Assembly (NCBI GenBank): GCA_002840355.1
Contig: PHAL01000010.1
Location: 1-52,934 of the forward strand
Reading direction: 5' to 3'
Source of the DNA: Elusimicrobia bacterium HGW-Elusimicrobia-3
Lineage (GTDB): Bacteria; Elusimicrobiota; Elusimicrobia; Elusimicrobiales; UBA9959
Length of the DNA stretch: 52,934 bases
Shown: positions 16,075 through 25,656 of the stretch, one piece after another
Numbering within the stretch: position 1 is the stretch's first letter
Layout: each line of letters opens with the position of its first letter
Notes under the pieces: model-generated
The model's input: the letters and a program-made list of their open reading frames with translations, nothing else
Told to the model about the DNA's origin: nothing
The model's database searches: none
Translations under genes and position numbers: made by a program

Positions 16075-16152
16075 TACCCCTTTTGGGGTATATATTATCG
16101 CGACTTAAATATATAAAATAAAATCTGGTTAGGCGCGGTACTATACTAGTAC
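16075..16152. promoter_or_regulatory. hairpin and operator-like palindrome before the S24 fusion gene
   Basis: The 154-nt gap holds two dyads. TACCCC-TTTT-GGGGTA (16075-16090) follows the stop codon and may end transcription. GTACTA-TAC-TAGTAC (16138-16152) is a perfect 6+3+6 palindrome that overlaps a -10-like TATACT (16142-16147), which would suit repressor control of the gene starting at 16225. No -35 box is clear. Confidence 0.4.
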
Positions 16153-16224
16153 AACATCGATGCTGAAACGCTCACCCATCCTCTTTCCCCACAGCCCTCT
16201 ACGCGCACGCCCCGGGCTGCCCTC

Positions 16225-18615
16225 GTGATAGTCTACTCCGGCACCAAAAGCCGCTTCCACCAGGATGTCATGGGCAATGACATCGGCGGGATCATCTTCG
16301 ATACCTTCAAAGCCGTAACCGGCCATAGTACTAAACGCTCCGAAATAGACTCCTGGACCAACTCGTTGCGGTATATGCACGACGTGCTGGAAGACGCCGC
16401 CATTCCCGCCGACGCCGGCGTGGCCATAGAGTACCACATACCGCGCTCGAGCAAGCGCATAGACTTCATTCTCACTGGCACCGACGCCAACAAGACCGAT
16501 ACGGCCATACTGGTAGAGCTAAAGCAGTGGCAGCAGGCTGCCCTCACAACCAAGGACGGCATAGTAACGACCACCTTTAAGGGCGGCCAGCAGGAGACCG
16601 CTCACCCTTCCTACCAGGCCTGGACGTATAAACGCCTGCTCGAGGATTATAACCAGACCGTGCAGGAAAGTAAGATAAACCTCTACCCCTGCGCCTACCT
16701 GCACAATTACGCTCCCGACAACATAATAACCAGTCCGTTCTACGCCCAGTACACCAAAGAGGCCCCTCTATTCCTGAAGCCCGACGCCCTAAAATTGCAG
16801 GAGTTCATCAAGCGCAATATAAAGCATGGCGACAGGGCCGGCCGTGACGGGTTGATGTATCGCATAGACAGCGGTAAGATCAAACCGTCCAAGAACCTGG
16901 CAGATAGCCTGGCCAGCATGCTGCAAGGCAACCAGGAATTTGTGATGGTTGACGACCAGAAGATAGTGTACGAGACCGCCTTGGCCCTGGCCCGTCAGGC
17001 CGCAACAGGGCAAAAGCACGTATTAATAGTGGAAGGCGGCCCCGGCACTGGCAAAAGCGTCGTAGCCATCAATCTACTGGTGGCTCTTACCGGGCAGGAC
17101 ATGGTGGCGCAGTACATAACGCGCAACTCCGCGCCTCGCCTTGTCTATGCGGCCAAATTGGCAGGCACGCTGAGGCGCACGCGCATAGACAACATGTTCC
17201 GCAGTTCCGAAACCTTCCATAAGGCCGAGGCCAACGAGTACGACTGCCTTATTGTGGACGAGGCTCACCGCCTTAAGGAAAAGTCCGGCATATTCAATCA
17301 CCTGGGGGAGAATCAGGTAAAAGAGCTGATCAACGCCGCGAAGCTTTCTGTGTTCTTTGTAGACGAAGACCAGAAGGTAACGCTAAAGGACATTGGCGAC
17401 AAGGACGAGATCCGCCGCTGGGCCAAAAAACACACCGCCAAAGTGATCGAGCTCAAGCTGGAGTCGCAGTTCCGCTGTAACGGCTCGGACGGCTACCTGG
17501 CCTGGCTGGACAACGCGCTGCAGGTGGGAAAAACCGCCAACGACATTCTGGACACCCGCGAATACGACTTTCAGGTGCTCGATGACCCCACCAAGCTGCA
17601 CGAGTTGATCCGCCAGAAGAACCTGCCCAATAACAAGGCCCGCGTGGTGGCCGGCTACTGCTGGAAGTGGCTAAGCAAGACCAACCCCGCGCTTAAAGAC
17701 ATTGTGATAGGCGGCTACCAGGCCGCCTGGAACCTTAACGACGACGGCCAGACCTGGATAATACAGCCCGATTCCGTAAGCGAGGTGGGCTGCATACACA
17801 CCTGCCAGGGCCTGGAGCTGGACTATGTGGGTGTAATAGTGGGCCCCGACCTAATAGTGCGCGACGGCGAGGTTGTAACTTCGCCGGCCGCGCGCGCCAG
17901 CACGGACAAATCCGTGCACGGGTGGAAGGCTTTATATAAGGCCCACCCCGAAGCCGCCAGCAAGCGCCTGGACCTGCTGATAAAGAACACCTACCGCACC
18001 CTTATGACCCGCGGCCAGAAGGGCTGCTACGTGTATTTCACCGACAAAGAGACCGCCGAATATTTTAAAACGCTGCTCCAGCCCGCCACCGCCGGGGCAC
18101 CCGCCGGCCTTGCCCGGCAGTTGAAGAAGGCACTCGACATTCTGCCGGACATTGCCGGGGCGCTCCGGTGGAAGGAGTATCTGCCGGTCTATAGCCTGGA
18201 GGCCGCCTGCGGCGCTTTCGGCCGCGGCATGGCCGTTGAGCCGCAGGGTTGGGCCAAGTGCCCGCCCGGCCTTAAACCCGACCGCAACATGTTCGTGGCC
18301 CGCGTGAGCGGCCGCTCCATGGAGCCCCGCCTGCACCACGGCGACTACTGCGTTTTCCGCGCCAACGTGGCCGGCACCCGCCAGAACAAAATAGTGCTGG
18401 TGCAGCACAGCTCCATAGCCGACCCCGACACCGGCGGCAGCTACACCGTAAAGAAATACACCAGCAAGAAGAAATACGCCGAGGACGGGACTTGGGAGCA
18501 TGAAGAGATAATCTTGAAACCGCTGAACCCGGAGTACGTCGATATAGTGATCCCGAACGCGGAAAACGAAGAGTTTATGGTAGTGGCAGAAGTGGTGGGA
18601 AGTATTATTAATTGA
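16225..18615 (+). CDS. PD-(D/E)XK nuclease + DUF2075 helicase + S24 (LexA/UmuD-type) autoprotease fusion
   Basis: The 796-residue protein has three parts. Residues 1-110 form a PD-(D/E)XK-type domain with E69, D80 and E98-L-K100. Residues 240-620 are a DUF2075/Schlafen-type P-loop helicase with Walker A GGPGTGKS (271-278) and Walker B VDEAHR (344-349). Residues 650-796 are a complete S24 peptidase: putative cleavage bond C662-G663, nucleophile S698 in GRSMEP, LHHGD, and general-base lysine K743 in YTVKK. The bond-to-serine distance matches LexA and UmuD. No HTH is present. The GTG start gives MIVYSGTKS, the usual beginning of this family. It opens a defence island. RecA-stimulated self-cleavage releasing or switching the enzyme is an inference. 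Confidence 0.85.
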   Translation: MIVYSGTKSRFHQDVMGNDIGGIIFDTFKAVTGHSTKRSEIDSWTNSLRYMHDVLEDAAIPADAGVAIEYHIPRSSKRIDFILTGTDANKTDTAILVELKQWQQAALTTKDGIVTTTFKGGQQETAHPSYQAWTYKRLLEDYNQTVQESKINLYPCAYLHNYAPDNIITSPFYAQYTKEAPLFLKPDALKLQEFIKRNIKHGDRAGRDGLMYRIDSGKIKPSKNLADSLASMLQGNQEFVMVDDQKIVYETALALARQAATGQKHVLIVEGGPGTGKSVVAINLLVALTGQDMVAQYITRNSAPRLVYAAKLAGTLRRTRIDNMFRSSETFHKAEANEYDCLIVDEAHRLKEKSGIFNHLGENQVKELINAAKLSVFFVDEDQKVTLKDIGDKDEIRRWAKKHTAKVIELKLESQFRCNGSDGYLAWLDNALQVGKTANDILDTREYDFQVLDDPTKLHELIRQKNLPNNKARVVAGYCWKWLSKTNPALKDIVIGGYQAAWNLNDDGQTWIIQPDSVSEVGCIHTCQGLELDYVGVIVGPDLIVRDGEVVTSPAARASTDKSVHGWKALYKAHPEAASKRLDLLIKNTYRTLMTRGQKGCYVYFTDKETAEYFKTLLQPATAGAPAGLARQLKKALDILPDIAGALRWKEYLPVYSLEAACGAFGRGMAVEPQGWAKCPPGLKPDRNMFVARVSGRSMEPRLHHGDYCVFRANVAGTRQNKIVLVQHSSIADPDTGGSYTVKKYTSKKKYAEDGTWEHEEIILKPLNPEYVDIVIPNAENEEFMVVAEVVGSIIN

Positions 18616-18639
18616 TCTATCACTCAGCGAATCTTAATT

Positions 18640-19443
18640 ATGGTCGCAACGAATAGCGAAGCAAACAAACCAATCAAGAGCATTACTATCCCAATTGCCC
18701 ACGGTAAATCCTTTACGATTTTTTTTACTAGGGATGGGATAGGAATATTAGGTTCTGATGCTAAGCCTAGGTCCACAAAAAAACATTACATGCTTCTTTT
18801 TGACAGACTGGGGATTAGCGCCCATGAAACTCAGGAAGGCAAAACTAAAAAGCATAAGCATTTGGGACGAGTGAACTTTATAGATAATCTTCAAAAAGTG
18901 TCCCGTTTTATTGAAGACAGAATTGGTTCCCAAGAATTTTTAACGCAAATGCGCAATCCAATTTTGACTAACCGGTTTTTTCTTCCGCTACCTGACACGC
19001 AAAATGCGAAGGATTGCTTAAAGGTTCAAGGGAGAAGGGCTGAGGTGGAACCCAATAGCTTTAAACCACAATTATTAAATGCGAATCAGCTTTATGAGAG
19101 CGGGAAGCACCTTTTTCTTGTATTTACAAAAGCTAGAACACGTTACCATCTGAATGGGTTTCTCGTATTTGTAAATCCAGAGGCTATGTTCTTTCTGGGA
19201 ACAGACGTGATTTTAGAAGTCTTTGCTTTGGCAGGTTTTAACTGTAAGGAATTTAAAAAGGATATGTATATTCCATGTAGCCCGGAATTTGGGGGCAGAA
19301 TTGTTTCAAAAAGGGAACTAGAGATTTCAGCCAAAACAAGTCTCGCAGCTCTTTCTCCTGCAATTATTAAGCTCAGTGAAGCGCTGAGTAAAACTATTAA
19401 CGGTCTTGGATCTACGCCATCAGCCACGAAAGAATTAAAATGA
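18640..19443 (+). CDS. unknown protein, first gene of the A+T-rich defence insert
   Basis: I do not recognise this 267-residue protein. It is basic, without signal peptide or membrane helix, and shows no nucleotide-binding or nuclease motif that I can see. The base composition falls sharply in G+C compared with the upstream gene, and ATT/TTT/AAA codons appear, which marks it as transferred DNA. It starts 24 nt after the S24-fusion gene with no evident ribosome-binding site. It lies upstream of the large STAND NTPase in the same orientation, so it may be an accessory, sensor or regulator of that system; this is inferred from position only. Confidence 0.6.
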   Translation: MVATNSEANKPIKSITIPIAHGKSFTIFFTRDGIGILGSDAKPRSTKKHYMLLFDRLGISAHETQEGKTKKHKHLGRVNFIDNLQKVSRFIEDRIGSQEFLTQMRNPILTNRFFLPLPDTQNAKDCLKVQGRRAEVEPNSFKPQLLNANQLYESGKHLFLVFTKARTRYHLNGFLVFVNPEAMFFLGTDVILEVFALAGFNCKEFKKDMYIPCSPEFGGRIVSKRELEISAKTSLAALSPAIIKLSEALSKTINGLGSTPSATKELK

Positions 19444-19476
19444 ATTTGGATCAATAAATTGGGTGGAGAAAAATGT

Positions 19477-19674
19477 ATGTCAAACAACAGATTCAGCCCG
19501 GAGAAGTTTCATCAGTTCCGAATTGTGGACGAAAACAATCAGGTAGTTGGTCACGTTCGAGTGAAACCAAGTGGAATTCATTGGGCGCCCAAGAATGCAA
19601 AGATATGGTATGCAGTATCAATTGAAAAGTTTGCGCTGTACATGGAAGGAAATGGCAGTCGGAAAACAAAATAG
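19477..19674 (+). CDS. small protein of unknown function
   Basis: The 65-residue protein has a compact fold-like pattern: a beta-strand segment FRIVDENNQVVGHVRVKPSG, an aromatic WAPKNAKIWYAVS, then helix IEKFALYMEG and a basic tail. The ATG at 19477 is preferred over a TTG at 19459 because GGTGGAG lies at the right distance. It sits 18 nt before the STAND NTPase gene. Small genes in this place in defence operons can be DNA-binding adaptors, immunity factors or regulators, but nothing in the sequence says which. Confidence 0.6.
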   Translation: MSNNRFSPEKFHQFRIVDENNQVVGHVRVKPSGIHWAPKNAKIWYAVSIEKFALYMEGNGSRKTK

Positions 19675-19692
19675 TGTTTTATACTGCTTCAT

Positions 19693-22600
19693 ATGAGTCC
19701 GATTAATCGCACGGCCCCAATTAGACGAGGATTTGCCACCCAAGATCAGTGGGCCTTTCGGATTTGCCTGGATATTTTGAAAAACCCTGCAGATTATGAC
19801 TGGATGCAATGTGAGACTGCTCCCGACGAGGTATCTGGAGCGTTCTTTCTTGACGATATACTTGTTAAACATAAAGACGATACTTATACGTTTTTACAAG
19901 TAAAACACCGGCAACATGCAACTTCGCCTTGGACTTGGGACGAACTTCTTGCTCAAGCGGAATCAGCACGCGGGGGATTGAAGACCTCGTTAATTCAGAA
20001 ATGGCATCGGTCCATATCTAAACCAGAAATCAAGCAAAAGATTCGCCTAGGCAAACTGCTTACAAATGGCCTCGCTAGCCCAGAACTTAATAGTTGCTTA
20101 ACCGATAACAAAATAGATGTGGCTCTTCTTGAGTCAACTAACCCAGATATTTTTGCAAAGGTTGTACAGCAACTGGGCTCAATCAAAGAATTGAAAGAGT
20201 TTGCTGAATCTTTTGCTTTCTGCTTCTCGCAACCTGATTTTGCCGAAATGGACGTGGTTACGCGCCAAGGGTTTCTAAAATACGGGGCAACTAAAGCTGG
20301 GCTCGATAATTTATTGATCGCAATCCAGAAGGAGTGTCTTAAACAAGAAACTGCCCCTTGGACCATTCAAACCATTTTCGAAAACTGTGAATTTTCTACC
20401 CCCAGACATTTGAACGAAAATTTCTCAATTCCAGCGGATTTTCAAATATTTGACATTGCAAAGCATTCGGAAACCCTGAAAATGTTTAAGGACATCGCAG
20501 GAGGAATTCAGGTATTAGTGGGGAATCCGGGGTCGGGAAAAAGCACCTATCTCGCTTGGCTCTATAAACATCTAACTGGGAATGGTTCAGTCGTTTTGCA
20601 TCATCATTATCATATTAACCCGTCCGATCCAATTCCACTCGCGCGCATCCAAGCCCAGAGGGTAATAGAAGCGCTTAAGGCACAATGCAAAGACCACAGC
20701 GAGCTATTAGGGTCGCTTGTTCAACAAAATGCAGAGAATGTTTCGCTTCGTGATTTTCTAAACAAGATCGCTACTGAATTGTTTACCCAAGGGAAAACAG
20801 CAATCTTAATAATCGACGGATTAGACCATGCCTTGCGACAAGATGCCGTTCGGGAGCTAAAGGAGTTGTTGCTTGAGGCATGTGTTCCACAGAATGGACT
20901 ATGGATTTTATTAGGAACACAGGTTAGCGCAAGAACATATTTGCCCCAGATAGTCTTCGACAAATGTCCAGAAACCAACTGGATAGAAATAGAAGGGCTA
21001 ACATCTTCTGCTGTTTCATCAGTAGTACGAAAAAATGTGCTTCAGTTGAAATTGCCAGACAACTCGATGCAGTTGAATGACCTTTGTGATGAGATTTATA
21101 AACTCTGTAGCGGTAACCCTCTTCATCTCAGATATATTTTAAATACGCTTCGGTTGAAAAAGACCTCCTCAATAGTTACAGATTATGATTGTCGAGGCTT
21201 GTTGCCATATTCGGATGATATCGAACAATATTATCAAGCTCTATGGCGTAGTTTGCCGAACTTTACAAAATCTTTGGCGTTAGTATTTGTTTCGGCTTCT
21301 TTTGAACCGACTCAAGAGCAATTATGCCAGATTGCTACTGCTTTAGGCCTTCGCGTAAACGAAATTACAGAAGCTTTGCAGAATATCTTACATTTACTTA
21401 AAAATCAACATGGGCATTTGTCTATCTTTCATAATAGCTTTAGGGAATTCCTAAACAGCACGATAGAACTTGCACAGCAACAAAATGGATTAAAAACTGC
21501 GCTGCGTGATTGGATTAGGGGGAGCAAATACCAGGATTTGAAATGGGCGCATACTCGAATACTCGAATATGAACTTGGGAATCCAGAACCTCTACTTGAA
21601 ATAGATCGCAAATGGGTAATTGAAGCTGTTAGTTTTCCGCGCCCCCAACATCTTATAGATGAACAACTCGCGGCGGGAACGGAAGCGGCATTTAAGACCG
21701 GAAGATGGGGGAAATGCCTAGAGCTTTCAACATTAAGGGAATATTTGACAAACACAATAAGTTATCACGACGGATATTTTATCCCAGCTTGGATTTTAGC
21801 CTTCGAACTCTCGCCTGAGAAGAACCTAAACATCCAGTTTAACACTCTTGCCCATGAGCAACTAGTGGCTATTAGTAGAGAGATGCAACGATTAGGGAGA
21901 TTCTTTGAAATCGAGCAGGATGTGTTTTCTGCCTTAAACGATAAACATCGCACGCAAAACGTTAGAGCCAACGGGGATATTGGCGGTAAGACCCCAGAAA
22001 TCGCTCTGTCAACAATAGAAATATTGACGTTGAATGATGACTGGGACGTTCCAAATGTTCTTGATTATATCCGCCAGTATTCGGGAACTGGATGGGCGCC
22101 GATCCTAATTGGCCATTTAGCCAGAAGGACAATAGAAACTTTTAAATTTGCGAAATTAGACGATATTGAGAAAGGACTAATTGGCGATTCTGAGCGGTAT
22201 GAATTCTATTTTGCCTGTGCGAAAGCTGGACTAGAATCCAAGTCTGCAAGATTGCTAGAGCTCTTAAAAAATATAGATTCGGCTAAGCTGCCCCCCTTAG
22301 GGATGCTCTTTTGTGAGTTAATGGGGATATCAAGCAGTCATCTCCCAGAACTAGCCCCATATCTCTCTCTACCGAATACTATTCCAGAGTATGATACAGG
22401 GCACAGAGAGCATCGAGCCAATGTTTTTTACGAAGGTTTTCTTACAGGCATTTTGTGTGGACTTAAGGATAATATCTCTATAATCCAAGAATGGGAAAGG
22501 GGATCAGACTCAACGTGGGCACATCTCATCTATTCTCGTATTCTAAAGGCCGGATTTGCCACCGGAGAAAAGCTAAAGAACGGGGCCAAATTAGATTTGC

Positions 22601-25596
22601 TGATACCACTATCATTTTTGGATGACATCGGGGCCTTAAAATGGCCGCAAGATAGAGATCGGCTTGAGTATCAACACTCATTAAGATTAAGCCTCTCAAA
22701 GATTTGTACGACTTTAATAAGTTTAATCCGCTTTCAGGGTTTTGCAGTGCAGTTATCTTTAGAAGAAATCACTGCGCTAAAGGTAAGCGATCATTTTGGA
22801 TCTTATAATTTTATTGAGTTTCTCGATAGTCTTTGCACGAATATCCTTACTCAGGAACAATTGCGTTCCTTGGCGGATGAAGAGCTGGACAATATTCAAA
22901 AGTCTAGCGACACGTTCCCTGACCGCTCGAGCCGCTCATTAAAGATAGCAAGAATAGCTAAGATCCACGCAGATATCACGATTGCAACTACATTCTTATG
23001 GAAGAGTTTTAATTATCTTCTGGGTTATGGTTCTCATAAAGACCCTTTCTTGGATCGGGTCATGGAGAGCATTAAGGTCGCGCATACTATTTCACCAGAG
23101 AGGACAAAATCGCATCTAGCACAGTTGGGCCCCATGGCTGCATCTATTCGGGACTACACCGACGGCGATGACACGAGATATTTCCCCGAATATCTGGCCG
23201 AGATTTTGGTGAGTACGCTCCCGGAATATCTTCCGGGATACTTTGTGGCCCAAGCCCAAAAGGAAAATTATTTTCTCGCAGAAGATATATTCGAGTCTGT
23301 AATCAAGGCGTTGGATCTTTCATCCCCATTTTCGTTTGCACTTGCAACAACGGCTATCGATAGTGGTTCTTTCCTAACTCTGAAAAAACGAGCCGTGTCT
23401 GATCGGTTAGCGGCAAATGCCGTTAACTGTATTGAAAATTACTTCGGCCCAATGCGGTTTGATGTCGATAAACCTAGCCCTAGCCCTTTTGCCGATGAGC
23501 ATAAAGGTATAGATTTCTTAGCAATCCCTGTTTCGAATATTTCCGACAAGCTTGATGCGGTTAATAATACATGGAATAAATCCCGGTTCCTTGCGAAATG
23601 GGCAAATGTTCATAGAGAGAGCAATTCAGAACATACTCCAGAGATTTTCGAGTATTTGTCAAAGTATATAGAGCAAGTCGGGGAAAGCCAAGCCGATGCG
23701 GAAATCTTGGATGTTGCATACAAGTTGGCGTTCCCACATAACAAGGAGAAGGCTTTTCAATATGTTGCGTGGGCACAGGCTAATAGTTCTGGATGGGCTG
23801 AACATTTTTCAAGTGCGGAAGATGCTCGGCGGCGATGGTGCTTTATTAGGGCAAACTTTCCAGATCGGTATTCGGAGTTCTTTCAATTAAGCATTGAGCG
23901 AACAGGGCTTCGCTACGGCCGACGGTCAACATACTTTGTGCCCATACCAAGAGGGATAGAATTCCTTAATTTATTCGCACAAAAAGAAAAGATTGATGAC
24001 ATTATTTCAGCTTCAATTGAAGTTGCCAAAACTCTAATAATAGACGATACTCGACAAAAAACTCCTTGGATTGATGGGCCGCTGCTTGATAGTTTGGATT
24101 TACTGATTCAGCGGCTGTCCTGGCCAGGTTCACTTGTAAGAGAGCGTGCAGCTACGGCTCTTGCCAGTTTATTACATGATTCTGAGACTAGCGCAGAAAC
24201 AAAGAAACGTCTCCTAAATTGGATCTCTGTACAGGAACTTGAATCAATGGTCGTTTACGGGATACTCCCATTCGCTAAGGCAGCTTCAACTTCAACTCCT
24301 GGGTTCTCCATATTTACTGTCACCGAAATTTATGAAAGTATAACGACAACTTCGATCGCGGTAGATGTTCTAATGCAGTATATCGCAAATCACCTAAATG
24401 AGGCCCATTCACCTAAAACGCATAAAAATATATTGTTTGAAGCCCCAGTCGGATATCAGGCAGATGAATTCTTTCTTAAGTACATAAAAAACTTTTTACC
24501 GCCATCCTATCTTTTAGATGGTCAAGAGATTTCGGATAATTCTGGCAGGCCGTTTATTAATGATTGGTGCTTTACCGCAAATTCAATTCAGACCCAACTT
24601 GGGATCGAAAATGACGCTTCTGTTTTGGATTTCATGGGACACCGTGAAGACCACCTTTTAATTGCAGTGTCCACTAAACAAAGTGAAATATATCGCTCTG
24701 CTTTTCTTAGATGTCTTAATGGCTATTATCGCGCTGGGGGAATGTCACGGGATTTTTATCTCGATTATGCACTTGCCACCATACCAATCGACCTTTCATT
24801 GTGGCAAATATTGCCAACACGTAAGCCAAAATGGTGGCCAGGGAACAGTCCCATTCAAAACAGCACAGATAAAGGTGGACTGCCCAATATCTCATATGAT
24901 TTAGAGATACAAAATATCATCAAAACTAGAGATATTCGAGTGTTAGCGTTAGATGGTCGCATCTCGGCCCAGCAGGATTCCAAAATTTCTTCCGGAATAT
25001 CTCTTATTGGATTTGGGTATAAAATTGGAGGCCCCAATCTTCCATCTGCAGAAGAGATATGGAAATGTGTTGGAAATACACGTTGTGAGCTTACCCCGCC
25101 ATCAGCGATGAAAACGCCAATCGCTCACCTCGAATCTTCTTCTGACTATTTAGCAGTCGGAACCCCCAAAATCAGGATTAAAGATGCTGAAATTGCGAAA
25201 TTAGTGGGGGGCTATGGTTGGTTCACTGTCCCAACATGGCAATGGTTTCGTATGCGAAATGCTGCGCCCTTTGGATTAACTAAAGATATATTCCCGTCAG
25301 TTAATCTCTCAATTACCCCAACTGAGCTTGCCTTTTTAGAAAATGGAATAAGAGTCGGAGGTAGTTCTGACTGGACAGATGGGGTTCTTGAGCGAGAAGA
25401 TGCGGACATCCCTCCTCAGTATGGGCACTATATAGAAGTGCGAAACGATTTTCTAAGCTCTACCCTCAAAAACATGGGGCTCCGATTAGGCTTTGTCTTA
25501 AAGCTAAGTGTTAGTGTAAAAGAAGATGGATATGGGAAAAAAGCCAAAAGATTTAACAATTATAAGGTATTCAGTTTTTCCCCAATAATAACATAA
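19693..25596 (+). CDS. Avs-like STAND NTPase with N-terminal Cap4/DUF4297-like nuclease
   Basis: This 1967-residue protein has effector-NTPase-sensor architecture. The N-terminus (about 10-110) has the pattern of a DUF4297/Cap4 PD-(D/E)XK nuclease: E41, D54-D55 and the variant active-site Q69-V-K71. The STAND ATPase follows with Walker A GNPGSGKST (277-285), Walker B ILIIDGLDH (371-379) and a GNPLHL motif (474-479) like the GxP of NB-ARC/NACHT proteins. The remaining roughly 1350 residues, helical with no catalytic motif visible, are the expected place for target recognition. Avs and related STAND proteins bind phage proteins and then cut DNA. The gene is A+T-rich and flanked by two orphan genes upstream and a HEPN-like gene downstream. 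No ribosome-binding site is obvious. The exact Avs subtype is not clear. Confidence 0.85.
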   Translation: MSPINRTAPIRRGFATQDQWAFRICLDILKNPADYDWMQCETAPDEVSGAFFLDDILVKHKDDTYTFLQVKHRQHATSPWTWDELLAQAESARGGLKTSLIQKWHRSISKPEIKQKIRLGKLLTNGLASPELNSCLTDNKIDVALLESTNPDIFAKVVQQLGSIKELKEFAESFAFCFSQPDFAEMDVVTRQGFLKYGATKAGLDNLLIAIQKECLKQETAPWTIQTIFENCEFSTPRHLNENFSIPADFQIFDIAKHSETLKMFKDIAGGIQVLVGNPGSGKSTYLAWLYKHLTGNGSVVLHHHYHINPSDPIPLARIQAQRVIEALKAQCKDHSELLGSLVQQNAENVSLRDFLNKIATELFTQGKTAILIIDGLDHALRQDAVRELKELLLEACVPQNGLWILLGTQVSARTYLPQIVFDKCPETNWIEIEGLTSSAVSSVVRKNVLQLKLPDNSMQLNDLCDEIYKLCSGNPLHLRYILNTLRLKKTSSIVTDYDCRGLLPYSDDIEQYYQALWRSLPNFTKSLALVFVSASFEPTQEQLCQIATALGLRVNEITEALQNILHLLKNQHGHLSIFHNSFREFLNSTIELAQQQNGLKTALRDWIRGSKYQDLKWAHTRILEYELGNPEPLLEIDRKWVIEAVSFPRPQHLIDEQLAAGTEAAFKTGRWGKCLELSTLREYLTNTISYHDGYFIPAWILAFELSPEKNLNIQFNTLAHEQLVAISREMQRLGRFFEIEQDVFSALNDKHRTQNVRANGDIGGKTPEIALSTIEILTLNDDWDVPNVLDYIRQYSGTGWAPILIGHLARRTIETFKFAKLDDIEKGLIGDSERYEFYFACAKAGLESKSARLLELLKNIDSAKLPPLGMLFCELMGISSSHLPELAPYLSLPNTIPEYDTGHREHRANVFYEGFLTGILCGLKDNISIIQEWERGSDSTWAHLIYSRILKAGFATGEKLKNGAKLDLLIPLSFLDDIGALKWPQDRDRLEYQHSLRLSLSKICTTLISLIRFQGFAVQLSLEEITALKVSDHFGSYNFIEFLDSLCTNILTQEQLRSLADEELDNIQKSSDTFPDRSSRSLKIARIAKIHADITIATTFLWKSFNYLLGYGSHKDPFLDRVMESIKVAHTISPERTKSHLAQLGPMAASIRDYTDGDDTRYFPEYLAEILVSTLPEYLPGYFVAQAQKENYFLAEDIFESVIKALDLSSPFSFALATTAIDSGSFLTLKKRAVSDRLAANAVNCIENYFGPMRFDVDKPSPSPFADEHKGIDFLAIPVSNISDKLDAVNNTWNKSRFLAKWANVHRESNSEHTPEIFEYLSKYIEQVGESQADAEILDVAYKLAFPHNKEKAFQYVAWAQANSSGWAEHFSSAEDARRRWCFIRANFPDRYSEFFQLSIERTGLRYGRRSTYFVPIPRGIEFLNLFAQKEKIDDIISASIEVAKTLIIDDTRQKTPWIDGPLLDSLDLLIQRLSWPGSLVRERAATALASLLHDSETSAETKKRLLNWISVQELESMVVYGILPFAKAASTSTPGFSIFTVTEIYESITTTSIAVDVLMQYIANHLNEAHSPKTHKNILFEAPVGYQADEFFLKYIKNFLPPSYLLDGQEISDNSGRPFINDWCFTANSIQTQLGIENDASVLDFMGHREDHLLIAVSTKQSEIYRSAFLRCLNGYYRAGGMSRDFYLDYALATIPIDLSLWQILPTRKPKWWPGNSPIQNSTDKGGLPNISYDLEIQNIIKTRDIRVLALDGRISAQQDSKISSGISLIGFGYKIGGPNLPSAEEIWKCVGNTRCELTPPSAMKTPIAHLESSSDYLAVGTPKIRIKDAEIAKLVGGYGWFTVPTWQWFRMRNAAPFGLTKDIFPSVNLSITPTELAFLENGIRVGGSSDWTDGVLEREDADIPPQYGHYIEVRNDFLSSTLKNMGLRLGFVLKLSVSVKEDGYGKKAKRFNNYKVFSFSPIIT

Positions 25597-25656
25597 CAAA
25601 ATCTAAAACCTTGCAAAATTACGAAGTGACAAAATGAACTGAGCGAGAGTTAACTC

